DNA of 15,092 nucleotides from an uncultured Atopobium sp. (GTDB lineage Bacteria > Actinomycetota > Coriobacteriia > Coriobacteriales > Atopobiaceae): positions 1 to 15,092 of the forward strand of contig CAMXVQ010000023.1 of assembly GCA_947252455.1 (NCBI GenBank). Direction: 5' to 3'. Below, in pieces: positions 1-6,872 of this stretch. Each line of letters opens with the position of its first letter. Position 1 is the stretch's first letter. The notes beneath the pieces are model-generated. The model saw only the letters and a program-made list of their open reading frames with translations. It was not told where the DNA came from and did not search any database. Position numbers and translations under genes: made by a program.

Positions 1-1335
1 CATTAAGCAAACGTTTTCAATATGCCAGCTCTGCGGAAATAGATCAACTGGTGTAATTTTTGCAGGTAGATATGCACCCTTATCAATAAAGCGACGTATA
101 TCACGCGCAAGCGTTTGCGGATCGCACGAAACATACGCAATTGCGCGCGCTCCACTTTGTGACAATTTATCGCAAACGCCTGCTTCCAAACCAGCTCGCG
201 GTGGATCAACCACAATGACATCGGCATGCGCTTTTGGATATTCGCGCAGAGCATCTCCGCCAATTGCCTGAACGTTATGTAAATTAAAAAGTTTAATATG
301 CCTGCGCAAATCTTGAATAGAACTCCCTTGCGCTTCAACGCCTATAACATCACGCGCGCGCTCTGAAAGTGGAAGCGTAAACGTTCCTGCTCCGCAATAC
401 AAGTCAAGTGCTGTTTCGTTTGGCTGTACATTCAAATCATCCATAACGCGCTCAATAAGTTTTTCGGCATTGTGTGTATTAACTTGAAAAAACGAAGGAG
501 CAGAAATTCGCATACGTCTACCTGCGATAAGTTCTTCCCAATAACCTTTACCGTACAACTTTTCTACACCGCACACACGCCTTGCGCGACGTGATCCCTT
601 GGTTAGAACACGTACAATGGAAGTGAGTTCAGGCGCTGCTGAATTCAGAATTTTTACCACATAGCCGCGTGGGAAAGCACCAGGAGTGGTCCAAAGCGCC
701 AGTTCTACGTCTTTTGTACGAACTGAAGTTCTCAGTGCAATGCGCTCGATGCCCAACTCCTGTGAGCGTGCAATAAATTGCAGCGCGCCCGTAATTGATT
801 TTGTCAGTTTGGAAAAACGTTTATCAACAAGTGCACAACCCGAAACTTGGATAAGCCGCTTTTGTATAGGATCATACATACCCAAATAAAAGGTATTATG
901 TTCTGTACTTGCACTGAGCTCAATTTTATTGCGATAGCCCCACTGCTTTTTAGAAGGAATTACATCTCTTACTAACGTTTGTGCTTCATCGGGCTCTATA
1001 TGTGCCGTGCGTATAAGCGCGTCCACAACATTTGCTTTTTTAGCTTTGAGCTGCTCGTCATATGCAAGGTTGGCCCACGGGCATCCACCTGCTTGTTCGT
1101 CGTATGAATACGCTGGTTTTACCCTATAAGGCGATGCGGCAAGAATCCGCGTTACCTCGGCGCGTAGATAGTGCTTGGCTTCCTCGGTGATCGCAGCTTC
1201 GCATACGTCGCCTGTTACTGCTCCGCGTACAAACACGCACTTGCCATCTGGCATATGCGCGATAGCTTCGGCTCCGTATGACATACGTTCTATGGTTATG
1301 GATCCTATAATCGTAGCGTTTTGACGCAAAATCAC
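1..1335 (-). CDS. RumA/RlmCD-family 23S rRNA (uracil-5-)-methyltransferase, partial (C-terminal end off the left edge)
   Basis: SAM-dependent RNA methyltransferase predicted to make 5-methyluridine, most likely in 23S rRNA. The frame is open for 445 codons with no stop before the window edge. An N-terminal TRAM-like segment (about residues 5-65) precedes the catalytic part. Visible motifs are SFFQVN, the SAM loop DLYCGAGTF, VDPPRAGL, the nucleophile motif YVSCDPQTLARD (Cys404) and a C-terminal HIENV with the expected general base Glu440. Only a few residues should be missing. The start is GTG at 1335: a TGA lies in frame just upstream, and AGAAAGG sits 6 nt before it. Of the four cysteines that bind [4Fe-4S] in E. 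coli RlmD, only Cys85 and Cys167 are present; the other two positions are Tyr76 and Ala82. The family is certain, but the exact target uridine cannot be read from sequence. Confidence 0.93.
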   Translation of the reverse strand, partial: MILRQNATIIGSITIERMSYGAEAIAHMPDGKCVFVRGAVTGDVCEAAITEEAKHYLRAEVTRILAASPYRVKPAYSYDEQAGGCPWANLAYDEQLKAKKANVVDALIRTAHIEPDEAQTLVRDVIPSKKQWGYRNKIELSASTEHNTFYLGMYDPIQKRLIQVSGCALVDKRFSKLTKSITGALQFIARSQELGIERIALRTSVRTKDVELALWTTPGAFPRGYVVKILNSAAPELTSIVRVLTKGSRRARRVCGVEKLYGKGYWEELIAGRRMRISAPSFFQVNTHNAEKLIERVMDDLNVQPNETALDLYCGAGTFTLPLSERARDVIGVEAQGSSIQDLRRHIKLFNLHNVQAIGGDALREYPKAHADVIVVDPPRAGLEAGVCDKLSQSGARAIAYVSCDPQTLARDIRRFIDKGAYLPAKITPVDLFPQSWHIENVCLM

Positions 1336-1368
1336 CGTATACCTTTCTCACAAGTGGTAAAACAGTTA

Positions 1369-1380
1369 CTATTTTAATAG
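1369..1380. promoter_or_regulatory. Small inverted repeat in the yqeK/methyltransferase divergent region
   Basis: CTATT-TT-AATAG forms perfect 5-bp arms in the 70-bp gap between two divergent genes. Read on the minus strand it contains TAAAAT, a possible -10 for the methyltransferase, but I see no matching -35 for either direction. It could be part of overlapping promoters or an operator, or it could be chance in AT-rich DNA. Confidence 0.2.
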
Positions 1381-1405
1381 CTATTGGCACGGTGAGAGGA
1401 GCAAA

Positions 1406-2065
1406 ATGACGTCTTTTGAATCGCTTTCATCATTTGAACGTTTTATGCCACAATTTTCTCAAAACGACAAACGCACAATTACCTTACTTACGCAGGCGTT
1501 AAGCGCGCGCATGAGTGAGGTTAACCCTCGGCGTTTTGCGCATTGTAAAAGTGTTGCTCAAACTGCTGCGTACATGGCAAAAGTTTATCAGCAGAATCAA
1601 ACGCATGCCTATATTGCTGGACTTTTGCACGATTGGGATAAGATTTTAAGTACACCTGATCAAATTAAAAAGGCACAACATTACGGCATTGATATGGGCG
1701 CACCTTTGGAGCAAACCTGTCATCTTTTACATGGGCTCACTGCTGCTTGTGAGTTACACGAACGATTCCCAAAGCTTTCAGATGATATTATCGACGCTAT
1801 TCGTTATCACACAGTTGCACGGACTAACATGAGCGCACTTGATATGATTGTTTTTGTTGCCGATGGAATTGAACCGCTGAGGAAGCCCTATCCTACGCTT
1901 GATGCTATTCGCGCATCTGTTGGTACGCAACCGCTAGAGCGCGTCTTTTTTGAGTCGTTTACCAGCGGTCTTGTGTACGTTCTTAAAACGCAGCGTTATC
2001 TTTATCCGCCAAGTATTCAGCTTTATAATCACTATATTCGTACGTTTGCTCATGTTGGAAAGTAG
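1406..2065 (+). CDS. yqeK: YqeK-family HD-domain phosphohydrolase (probable Ap4A hydrolase)
   Basis: 219-aa HD-superfamily protein. YqeK proteins hydrolyse diadenosine tetraphosphate symmetrically to ADP, a cytosolic housekeeping or stress role. The full metal-binding set is visible: His46 (RRFAHCKSV), His75-Asp76 (AGLLHDWDK), His109 (LLHG), His135 (AIRYHT) and Asp153 (VFVADGIEP). The VFVADGIEP segment is typical of YqeK. An N-terminal stretch of about 35 residues before the HD domain is somewhat longer than usual. The ATG has a strong Shine-Dalgarno sequence, AGAGGAG, 4 nt upstream. It is followed at once by rsfS, the classic neighbour, but nadD, which normally precedes yqeK, is absent; a divergent methyltransferase gene sits there instead. 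Function is inferred from family membership. Confidence 0.92.
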   Translation: MTSFESLSSFERFMPQFSQNDKRTITLLTQALSARMSEVNPRRFAHCKSVAQTAAYMAKVYQQNQTHAYIAGLLHDWDKILSTPDQIKKAQHYGIDMGAPLEQTCHLLHGLTAACELHERFPKLSDDIIDAIRYHTVARTNMSALDMIVFVADGIEPLRKPYPTLDAIRASVGTQPLERVFFESFTSGLVYVLKTQRYLYPPSIQLYNHYIRTFAHVGK

Positions 2066-2069
2066 TATT

Positions 2070-2495
2070 GTGGTGCACTTTAGTGAAAAAACGCTTGCCT
2101 TATGTGTTGCTCAGATATTGAATATCAAAAAAGCCGAGCATACAGCTCTTATTACGTTGCCGCCTGAGCGTGGTTTGTGTCCATACACGGTGGTTGCAAC
2201 CGCGCGTAATCGTATTCATTTACACGCGCTCTTACAAGACGTTGAAGATGGAGTGCATAAACAGGCGCACGAGCTTCCAAGAGCTGTGGAAGGAATCCAC
2301 GCCGATTCGTGGGTGGTGCTCGATTACGGCTGTGTTATGGTGCACATTTGTACCGCTGAAATTCGCACGCTGTATCGGTTGGAATATATTTGGGAAGATA
2401 GTTTTGTACAATATTTAGATGACTGTACGTGCGCGGATAAAGATGAACATAGTTTTGAGAACTGCTGTGCGAAGGACGTGCAACTAACAAAATGA
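2070..2495 (+). CDS. rsfS: Ribosomal silencing factor RsfS (divergent)
   Basis: RsfS/DUF143 proteins bind uL14 on the 50S subunit and block subunit joining during starvation or assembly. The C-terminal core is recognisable: a WVVLDYGCVMVHI strand followed by YRLEYIWEDS, matching the family pattern W-x-x-x-D-x-G-x-x-x-V-H and L-x-x-x-W. The central region, normally carrying S-x-x-AD-x-F-V-I and an SxRQ-like motif, is poorly conserved (PYTVVATARNRIHLHALL). The tail after the core is acidic and cysteine-rich (four Cys within about 20 residues), which is unusual. I chose the GTG at 2070 because GGAAAG lies 7 nt upstream. An ATG at 2052, overlapping the yqeK stop, would add six residues and has no better ribosome binding site. 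It is translationally coupled to yqeK and convergent with the histidine kinase gene, 28 bp away. Confidence 0.82.
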   Translation: MVHFSEKTLALCVAQILNIKKAEHTALITLPPERGLCPYTVVATARNRIHLHALLQDVEDGVHKQAHELPRAVEGIHADSWVVLDYGCVMVHICTAEIRTLYRLEYIWEDSFVQYLDDCTCADKDEHSFENCCAKDVQLTK

Positions 2496-2523
2496 CACGC
2501 ACTTGAGCTCTCGCAGACGCCCT

Positions 2524-3795
2524 TTATAAATGCGTGGGTAACGTTACCGTAAACGTGGTGCCTGTTTCTGCCGTACTTTCAACTTTAATGGTACCTTTAT
2601 GCGACTTTACCAAACCAAGCGCAATTGATAGCCCCAGTCCAAAACCACCCTTTTTATTGGTTTTACAGCGCGCTTTGTCGCTTCGATAAAAACGGTCAAA
2701 AATATGTGCCTGGTCTTCTTGACTGATGACTTCGCCTTGATTGGTAAAACTCATCTGCAAAGCATTTCCTGCCGCTTTATTTGTTTTTGTAAGGTTTACT
2801 TGAATAACCGAAGACTTGGCAGCATATTTACATGCATTATCCAGCAAGATGTGTACAAGCCGCTTGAGTTTTTCTTCGTCGCCAAATAGATAAAAATCTC
2901 TTGGAATATCAGTTTGAATGGTACATCCATGTTCAAACGCCAAGGTGTCAAACTCCAGCGCAGCTTCGTATACCATGTCAGAAAAATTAAAGCGTGTGGG
3001 ATGTAAAATATTGGGTGCACCAGCTGCAGCCTCATCACTTTGTGCAAGTTCCAAAAGATCGTTAATCATCTGTTTAAGTTGTGATACTTCTTCTGAAGTA
3101 TTTTGAACCCATTTGCGCTCTTCCGCCTCTAAGTGCGAACTATGCAGCAAAATATCGGTATTGGCAATAATCACCGAAAGTGGAGTTTTAAGTTCATGCG
3201 AGACATTTCCCAAAAAGACGCGCTGTCGATGCATTGCCTCTTCAATAGGCTTAATTGCCCAGTTAGAAAGTGCCCACGCGATACCAGTAATAACTACTAA
3301 AGTGGCGGCAATAATGGCAGAAACCAAAATAATGCTTTGCGCAAACGAAAAGTCAAAAGCTGAGGTATCAACAAACGCAATTTTATTGTCGCGTTTAAGC
3401 CATCTCACGTGGTAATCGGTAAGTTTACCTCGTGTTTCAGGGTTTCCCATGATCTGAGCACAAATATCTTCAACTGGTGCCGAGCCAATATATTCGGGGT
3501 GTTCGCTTGGACAAATTTCACCATAGTCATTAAGCTTTATTACCATAGAAAGCATGTTGGTTGTACCGGTAATATCGCTGTGATGATAAGGAGCTTGACC
3601 AAAATGCTGCATATCAGGATTATCTTCGGTAATGATATACTCAAGGTAATTATTAAGTTTAATTTCTTGCGCATGGTAAGTAAGATACATAGAAATGCAC
3701 GTATGTACTATGAGGACACTTTCAACAAGAATGACAATACTTAACAGAAATTTATATCTGAGTGCTTTGAGCATAACCATTTTTTGTTTACACAT
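2524..3795 (-). CDS. Two-component sensor histidine kinase
   Basis: 423-aa membrane-bound histidine kinase, partner of the response regulator encoded just upstream. Two membrane segments (about residues 14-38 and 153-177) flank an extracytoplasmic domain of about 115 residues with no family I recognise. The H-box NVSHELKTPLSV carries the phospho-accepting His200. The ATPase domain shows the N-box LLDNACKYAA (Asn320), an F-box (IFDRFYRSDKAR) and the glycine box GGFGLGLS (383-390). TM2 ends only about 22 residues before His200, so there is no room for a full HAMP domain. The ATG at 3795 has a weak AAGG 7 nt upstream; alternative Met codons 6 and 8 have none. The signal sensed cannot be deduced. 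The 93-bp gap to the regulator contains a TATAAT on this strand (3856-3851), a possible internal promoter without a clear -35. Confidence 0.95.
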   Translation of the reverse strand: MCKQKMVMLKALRYKFLLSIVILVESVLIVHTCISMYLTYHAQEIKLNNYLEYIITEDNPDMQHFGQAPYHHSDITGTTNMLSMVIKLNDYGEICPSEHPEYIGSAPVEDICAQIMGNPETRGKLTDYHVRWLKRDNKIAFVDTSAFDFSFAQSIILVSAIIAATLVVITGIAWALSNWAIKPIEEAMHRQRVFLGNVSHELKTPLSVIIANTDILLHSSHLEAEERKWVQNTSEEVSQLKQMINDLLELAQSDEAAAGAPNILHPTRFNFSDMVYEAALEFDTLAFEHGCTIQTDIPRDFYLFGDEEKLKRLVHILLDNACKYAAKSSVIQVNLTKTNKAAGNALQMSFTNQGEVISQEDQAHIFDRFYRSDKARCKTNKKGGFGLGLSIALGLVKSHKGTIKVESTAETGTTFTVTLPTHL

Positions 3796-3888
3796 GTACG
3801 AACCTTATCAACCGCAATTCCTACAACGCGCAAAACGGCGCATCATGTCAATTATACAGAGACTGCCAGATTTGCCCATGCTTGGTGC

Positions 3889-4560
3889 TTAATATGTTTC
3901 AAGTCGATAACCCAACATGCGAAGCGTGGTAATTTGTACCTTTGAATGAACATATGCCAGCTTTTTGCGCAAAAATGAAACGTAGGCTTCTACCGAATTT
4001 TCCGACGCATCAGCCGTAGTACCCCATACATAGGTTAACAAATCCTGCTTGGATACCACACGTGATGGTGCGCTCAGCAACATTTTTAAAACTTCAAACT
4101 CTTTACCAGAAAGATGGACGGAATGATTTTTGCACATAAGGTCATGTGTACTTAAATCAAGCGTAAAATCAGCAAACTTCATCTGCTCAATAATTACATC
4201 TCCTTGCCTACGAGTAAGCGCACGTAAACGAGCAAGTAATTCGGGAGCTTCAAAAGGTTTGGTAAGATAATCATCGGCACCTGCGTCAAGGCCATCAACT
4301 TTATCTTGTGTAGATGTTCGCGCAGTAAGAATTAAAATAGGCATAGAGTCTCCGCTACGTCGAACTTCTTTGACAATATCAAGGCCGTCCATGCCAGGAA
4401 GCATTCTATCTACAATAGCCGCATCATATAATCCGCTTTGGCACGAGATGAGTCCTGATTTTCCGTCATATACGGCTTCAGCGTGGTAATGAGCATCTGT
4501 TAGAATACGAACGATGGCATCTGCTAAATTTTTTTCGTCTTCTATAACCAAAATGTTCAT
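3889..4560 (-). CDS. OmpR/PhoB-family response regulator
   Basis: 223-aa DNA-binding response regulator. The receiver domain has the acidic pair Glu7-Asp8, phospho-acceptor Asp51 (AAIVDRMLPGMDG), Thr79 (LTAR) and Lys101 (LTKPF). The C-terminal winged helix (about 125-223) shows the OmpR-type pattern: LSGKEFEVLKML, a WGT turn, then SVEAYVSFLRKKL and the TLRMLGYRL wing. The start at 4560 is set by a consensus Shine-Dalgarno, AAGGAGG, 5 nt upstream; an in-frame ATG at 4590 would add ten residues ahead of the conserved beta-1 strand and is unlikely. It is the first gene of the pair with the kinase and is transcribed away from the rpsP operon. Target genes cannot be told from this window; autoregulation through the 278-bp upstream region is plausible but not shown. 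Confidence 0.96.
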   Translation of the reverse strand: MNILVIEDEKNLADAIVRILTDAHYHAEAVYDGKSGLISCQSGLYDAAIVDRMLPGMDGLDIVKEVRRSGDSMPILILTARTSTQDKVDGLDAGADDYLTKPFEAPELLARLRALTRRQGDVIIEQMKFADFTLDLSTHDLMCKNHSVHLSGKEFEVLKMLLSAPSRVVSKQDLLTYVWGTTADASENSVEAYVSFLRKKLAYVHSKVQITTLRMLGYRLETY

Positions 4561-4838
4561 AGCCGCCTCCTTAGCGAAAATTTTCAACAATACACGTTTG
4601 TCTTAAAAGTATACTTGTACAGGTGAATAAATCTTATATATATAAGTTTATGCATGAAACTTAATTTCTGCTGAAACTATGACCTTTTTTATAAAAAACC
4701 AAAGATTTTAGTAAGAGTTCACAAAAACGACACGGTTTTTTACTGCTATAATGTCGTATAGTTAAACATTGCTTAAGTGGCAAAGCGGCGCACTTTTTCT
4801 TCGTATCCATCGCGTCGCGTGTGTAAAGGAGTTCTACT
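4561..4838. other. AT-rich divergent intergenic region between the response regulator and rpsP
   Basis: 278 bp without a coding region. It must hold the start signals of both the two-component pair (minus) and the rpsP operon (plus). Visible elements are a perfect 14-bp palindrome CTTATATATATAAG at 4633-4646, a TTTTTTATAAAAAA palindrome at about 4685-4698, a minus-strand TATACT (4613-4608) with no good -35, and the rpsP extended -10 listed separately. Either palindrome could be a regulator site, but both are simple AT sequence. Confidence 0.55.
4744..4752 (+). promoter_or_regulatory. Extended -10 promoter of the rpsP operon
   Basis: TGCTATAAT is a perfect TGn-TATAAT extended -10 element. At the proper distance upstream (about 4724-4729) there is no good -35, which fits an extended -10 promoter. 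Transcription would begin near 4759, giving an 80-nt leader before the rpsP start codon. No other sequence upstream of rpsP looks as good. Confidence 0.7.
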
Positions 4839-5192
4839 TTGGCTGTAAAGATTCGTCTTGCTCGTCATGGAGCAAAAAAGCGTCCGTATTACCGTGTTGT
4901 TGTTGCTGATGGTCGCATGCCTCGTGACGGTCGTTACATTGAACAAATTGGTAGCTATAATCCGCTCACCAATCCAAAGTCAATTGATATCGATTTAGAA
5001 AAGGTTGATGCATGGGTCGCTAAAGGAGCTCAGCCTTCTTCTACCGTTTCTCATCTTATCGACATTGTACGTAGTGGCGCTGCTGCTCCTGAGAAGAAAC
5101 GTAAGCTCTCTAAGAAAGCTGCTGCTAAGGCTCAAGCTGCTGCAGAAGAAGCTGCTGCCGCTGCAGAAGATGCAGCTCAAGACGCGGAGTAG
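4839..5192 (+). CDS. rpsP: 30S ribosomal protein bS16
   Basis: 117-aa bS16, a small-subunit assembly protein. The conserved N-terminal domain (residues 1-80) is plain: MAVKIRLARHGAKKRPYY, VVADGRMPRDGRYIEQIG, NPLTNP. After residue 80 comes an Ala/Lys/Glu-rich low-complexity tail of about 37 residues, basic first (KKRKLSKKAAAK) and then acidic (AAEEAAAAAEDAAQDAE). Such tails occur in actinobacterial S16 and are probably disordered. The start codon is TTG at 4839, supported by AAAGGAG 7 nt upstream and by the conserved MAVKIRL start. It is the first gene of the operon, followed 5 bp later by the KH-domain gene. Confidence 0.98.
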   Translation: MAVKIRLARHGAKKRPYYRVVVADGRMPRDGRYIEQIGSYNPLTNPKSIDIDLEKVDAWVAKGAQPSSTVSHLIDIVRSGAAAPEKKRKLSKKAAAKAQAAAEEAAAAAEDAAQDAE

Positions 5193-5197
5193 TTAAC

Positions 5198-5587
5198 GTG
5201 AGTGATCAAATTCAGGAAAACGCCATGGATCAGGATATTCCTGAAACCCATGAAGAGATCAACACTCAAGACGCGCAAGATAGCACACATGCTGCCTCGC
5301 ACAAAGAGTCTCTTTCTACATTACCTTTAGCAGAAGGTGAGCTTGCTTCCGATAAAGTTGCCGATCTTGTTGAATACATTGTATGTGGTTTGGTAACCAA
5401 TAAAGAAGCAGTTGCGCTTGATGTTACCGATAGCAACGGTGCAGCACTTATCGAGATTTCGTGCGCCGAAGAAGACGCAGGCCGTATTATTGGCCGCAAG
5501 GGTCGCACCATTAAAGCAATTCGTACGCTTGCTCGTGCTCTTGGTTCGCGTGTAAACACAGCTGTTGAGGTTGAGGTTTTAGGATAA
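5198..5587 (+). CDS. khpA: KH-domain RNA-binding protein (KhpA/YlqC family) with acidic N-terminal extension
   Basis: RNA-binding protein of the KhpA type, which in other Gram-positives pairs with KhpB/Jag and binds many transcripts. The single KH domain (about residues 52-129) has the signature GRIIGRKGRTIKAIRTL with the GxxG loop GRKG at 99-102. Usual family members are about 75-85 residues; this one has about 45 extra N-terminal residues rich in Asp, Glu, Gln and Ser, likely disordered. Two starts are possible: GTG at 5198 (GGAG 8 nt upstream) or ATG at 5225 (AGGA about 8 nt upstream), which would shorten the extension by nine residues. Placement between rpsP and rimM is the normal arrangement in many Gram-positives. 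The partner khpB is not in this window. Confidence 0.92.
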   Translation: MSDQIQENAMDQDIPETHEEINTQDAQDSTHAASHKESLSTLPLAEGELASDKVADLVEYIVCGLVTNKEAVALDVTDSNGAALIEISCAEEDAGRIIGRKGRTIKAIRTLARALGSRVNTAVEVEVLG

Positions 5588-5590
5588 GTT

Positions 5591-6121
5591 ATGTCTTGCC
5601 CGGAATATAGCGTGTTTGCTCGCATTTCTAAGGTATATGGTAATAAAGGAGAAGTCGTTGCACACTTTGTGCACGGCTTTTCTTTTACACCCACCTCAAA
5701 GCAAGTGCTGTATTGCATACCTCCCATGTTGCACCGTCCGCGTGTGCTTCACGTACAAGCGGCCACGCGCGCAGCCGATGGACTTGTTTTGTCGTGCGCA
5801 GAGCTTGACTCGCGAAGTTTAGCCGAGTCGTATGTAGGTACTTATTTGGCTATCAACCGTTGTGATTTAACGGATGAGCAGGCAAAGCAAAGTATTGAAC
5901 CTGTGCTCAATAAAGCAGTACACGATAAGCGTTTTGGTGACTTAGGTGTGGTAAGCGAGGTTCTTAGAAGTTCGGCTCAAGACACGCTTTTAGTACATGG
6001 CAGGTACTCTGATGTGATGATTCCGCTTGTTCCTGAGTTTGTAGATGATATAACACCTGATACAGATGTTATAACTACGCATATTCCGCAAAGCCTTCTT
6101 GATTTGCAAAGTAGGTTGTAA
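5591..6121 (+). CDS. rimM: 16S rRNA processing protein RimM
   Basis: 176-aa RimM, which binds uS19 and helps mature the 30S head and 16S rRNA. The N-terminal beta-barrel domain (about 1-88) starts with the typical FARISKVYGNKGEV, where Bacillus and E. coli have G-x-V-x-x-x-H/Y-G-x-x-G-E. The PRC-barrel domain (about 113-172) is shown by RFGDLGVVSEVL, LLVHGRYSDVMIPLVPEFV and a closing PQSLLDL. The middle, around 35-70, is less conserved. The start ATG at 5591 is 3 bp after the khpA stop, with AGGA within the khpA end as ribosome binding site. Order khpA-rimM-trmD is standard and suggests co-transcription and translational coupling. Confidence 0.95.
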   Translation: MSCPEYSVFARISKVYGNKGEVVAHFVHGFSFTPTSKQVLYCIPPMLHRPRVLHVQAATRAADGLVLSCAELDSRSLAESYVGTYLAINRCDLTDEQAKQSIEPVLNKAVHDKRFGDLGVVSEVLRSSAQDTLLVHGRYSDVMIPLVPEFVDDITPDTDVITTHIPQSLLDLQSRL

Positions 6122-6125
6122 GTGC

Positions 6126-6872
6126 ATGATTAGCTTTGAAGTGCTTTCGATATTTCCTAACTTGTTTCAGCCATACATGGATACGTCCATTATGGGTAGG
6201 GCACGTGCGCATAATCTCTATTCGCTTACAACGTACGACTTACGCAGCTGGACTCATGACGCACATCACAGTGTAGATGATGCACCATATGGTGGGGGAC
6301 AGGGAATGCTTATGAAGTGTGAGCCTTTTTTTGAAGCGTTTTCTGAAATTTCTTCGTATCGTGCAGAAAAGCCCTACATTATTATGTTTTCTCCGTGCGG
6401 TAAACGTTTTACACAAGCCTGCGCTGCTGAACTTTCGCACAAAAAGCGCGTGCTGTTTGCATGTGGTCACTATGAAGGTATTGATGAGCGTGTCTACCAA
6501 AAAGCCGACGCTATTTATTCGTTAGGCGATTATGTACTTACCGGTGCCGAATTAGCAACGCTTGTGGTGCTTGATGCTACTATTAGGCTCATACCTGGAG
6601 CTTTAGGCGATGCACAAAGTGCTCACGACGAATCGTTTTCAGATGCGGGATTGCTTGAATACGCGCAGTACACGCGTCCGCGTGAGGTAGAAGGCATGGG
6701 TGTTCCTGATGTGCTGCTCAGTGGTAATCATGAAGCAATTAAAACGTGGAAACGTATGAACGCGCTTGAAAGAACGGCTCGTTGGCGTCCTGATCTATTA
6801 TCAAGCGCAACGCTTAGCGATAAAGAGTATGATTTTGTTCAAAATCTAACATCTTATAGAAAAGAAATGTGA
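6126..6872 (+). CDS. trmD: tRNA (guanine-N1-)-methyltransferase TrmD
   Basis: 248-aa SPOUT methyltransferase that makes m1G37 in tRNAs and prevents +1 frameshifting. Diagnostic parts are ISFEVLSIFPNLF at the start, the PYGGGQGMLMK loop (55-63), MFSPCGKRF, the knot segment FACGHYEGIDERV (111-123), SLGDYVLTGAEL (132-143), Arg154 and the linker QYTRPREVEGMGVPDVLLSG. The alignment from residue 133 on is gap-free with E. coli numbering. At the catalytic aspartate (D169 in E. coli, motif EDSF) this protein has Glu169 (motif DESF, codon 6630-6632). Gly141 of the knot is Ala141. The start at 6126 matches the family N-terminus; an upstream ATG at 6099 lies inside rimM and adds unrelated residues. Its stop overlaps the lepB start (TGATG), indicating coupling. 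rplS, the usual next gene, is missing. Confidence 0.97.
   Translation: MISFEVLSIFPNLFQPYMDTSIMGRARAHNLYSLTTYDLRSWTHDAHHSVDDAPYGGGQGMLMKCEPFFEAFSEISSYRAEKPYIIMFSPCGKRFTQACAAELSHKKRVLFACGHYEGIDERVYQKADAIYSLGDYVLTGAELATLVVLDATIRLIPGALGDAQSAHDESFSDAGLLEYAQYTRPREVEGMGVPDVLLSGNHEAIKTWKRMNALERTARWRPDLLSSATLSDKEYDFVQNLTSYRKEM

Noticed and set aside
1124..1390. A minus-strand ATG frame ahead of the methyltransferase gene
   Set aside because: It is in a different frame from the conserved protein and is Arg-rich with no motif; the true start is the GTG at 1335.
2496..2523. Bidirectional terminator between rsfS and the histidine kinase gene
   Set aside because: The 28-bp gap shows no convincing stem or T-run.
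5266..5727. A 153-codon open frame on the minus strand opposite khpA/rimM
   Set aside because: It has Ser/Thr/Ala-rich composition with no motif and lies fully opposite two well-supported genes; it is a shadow frame.
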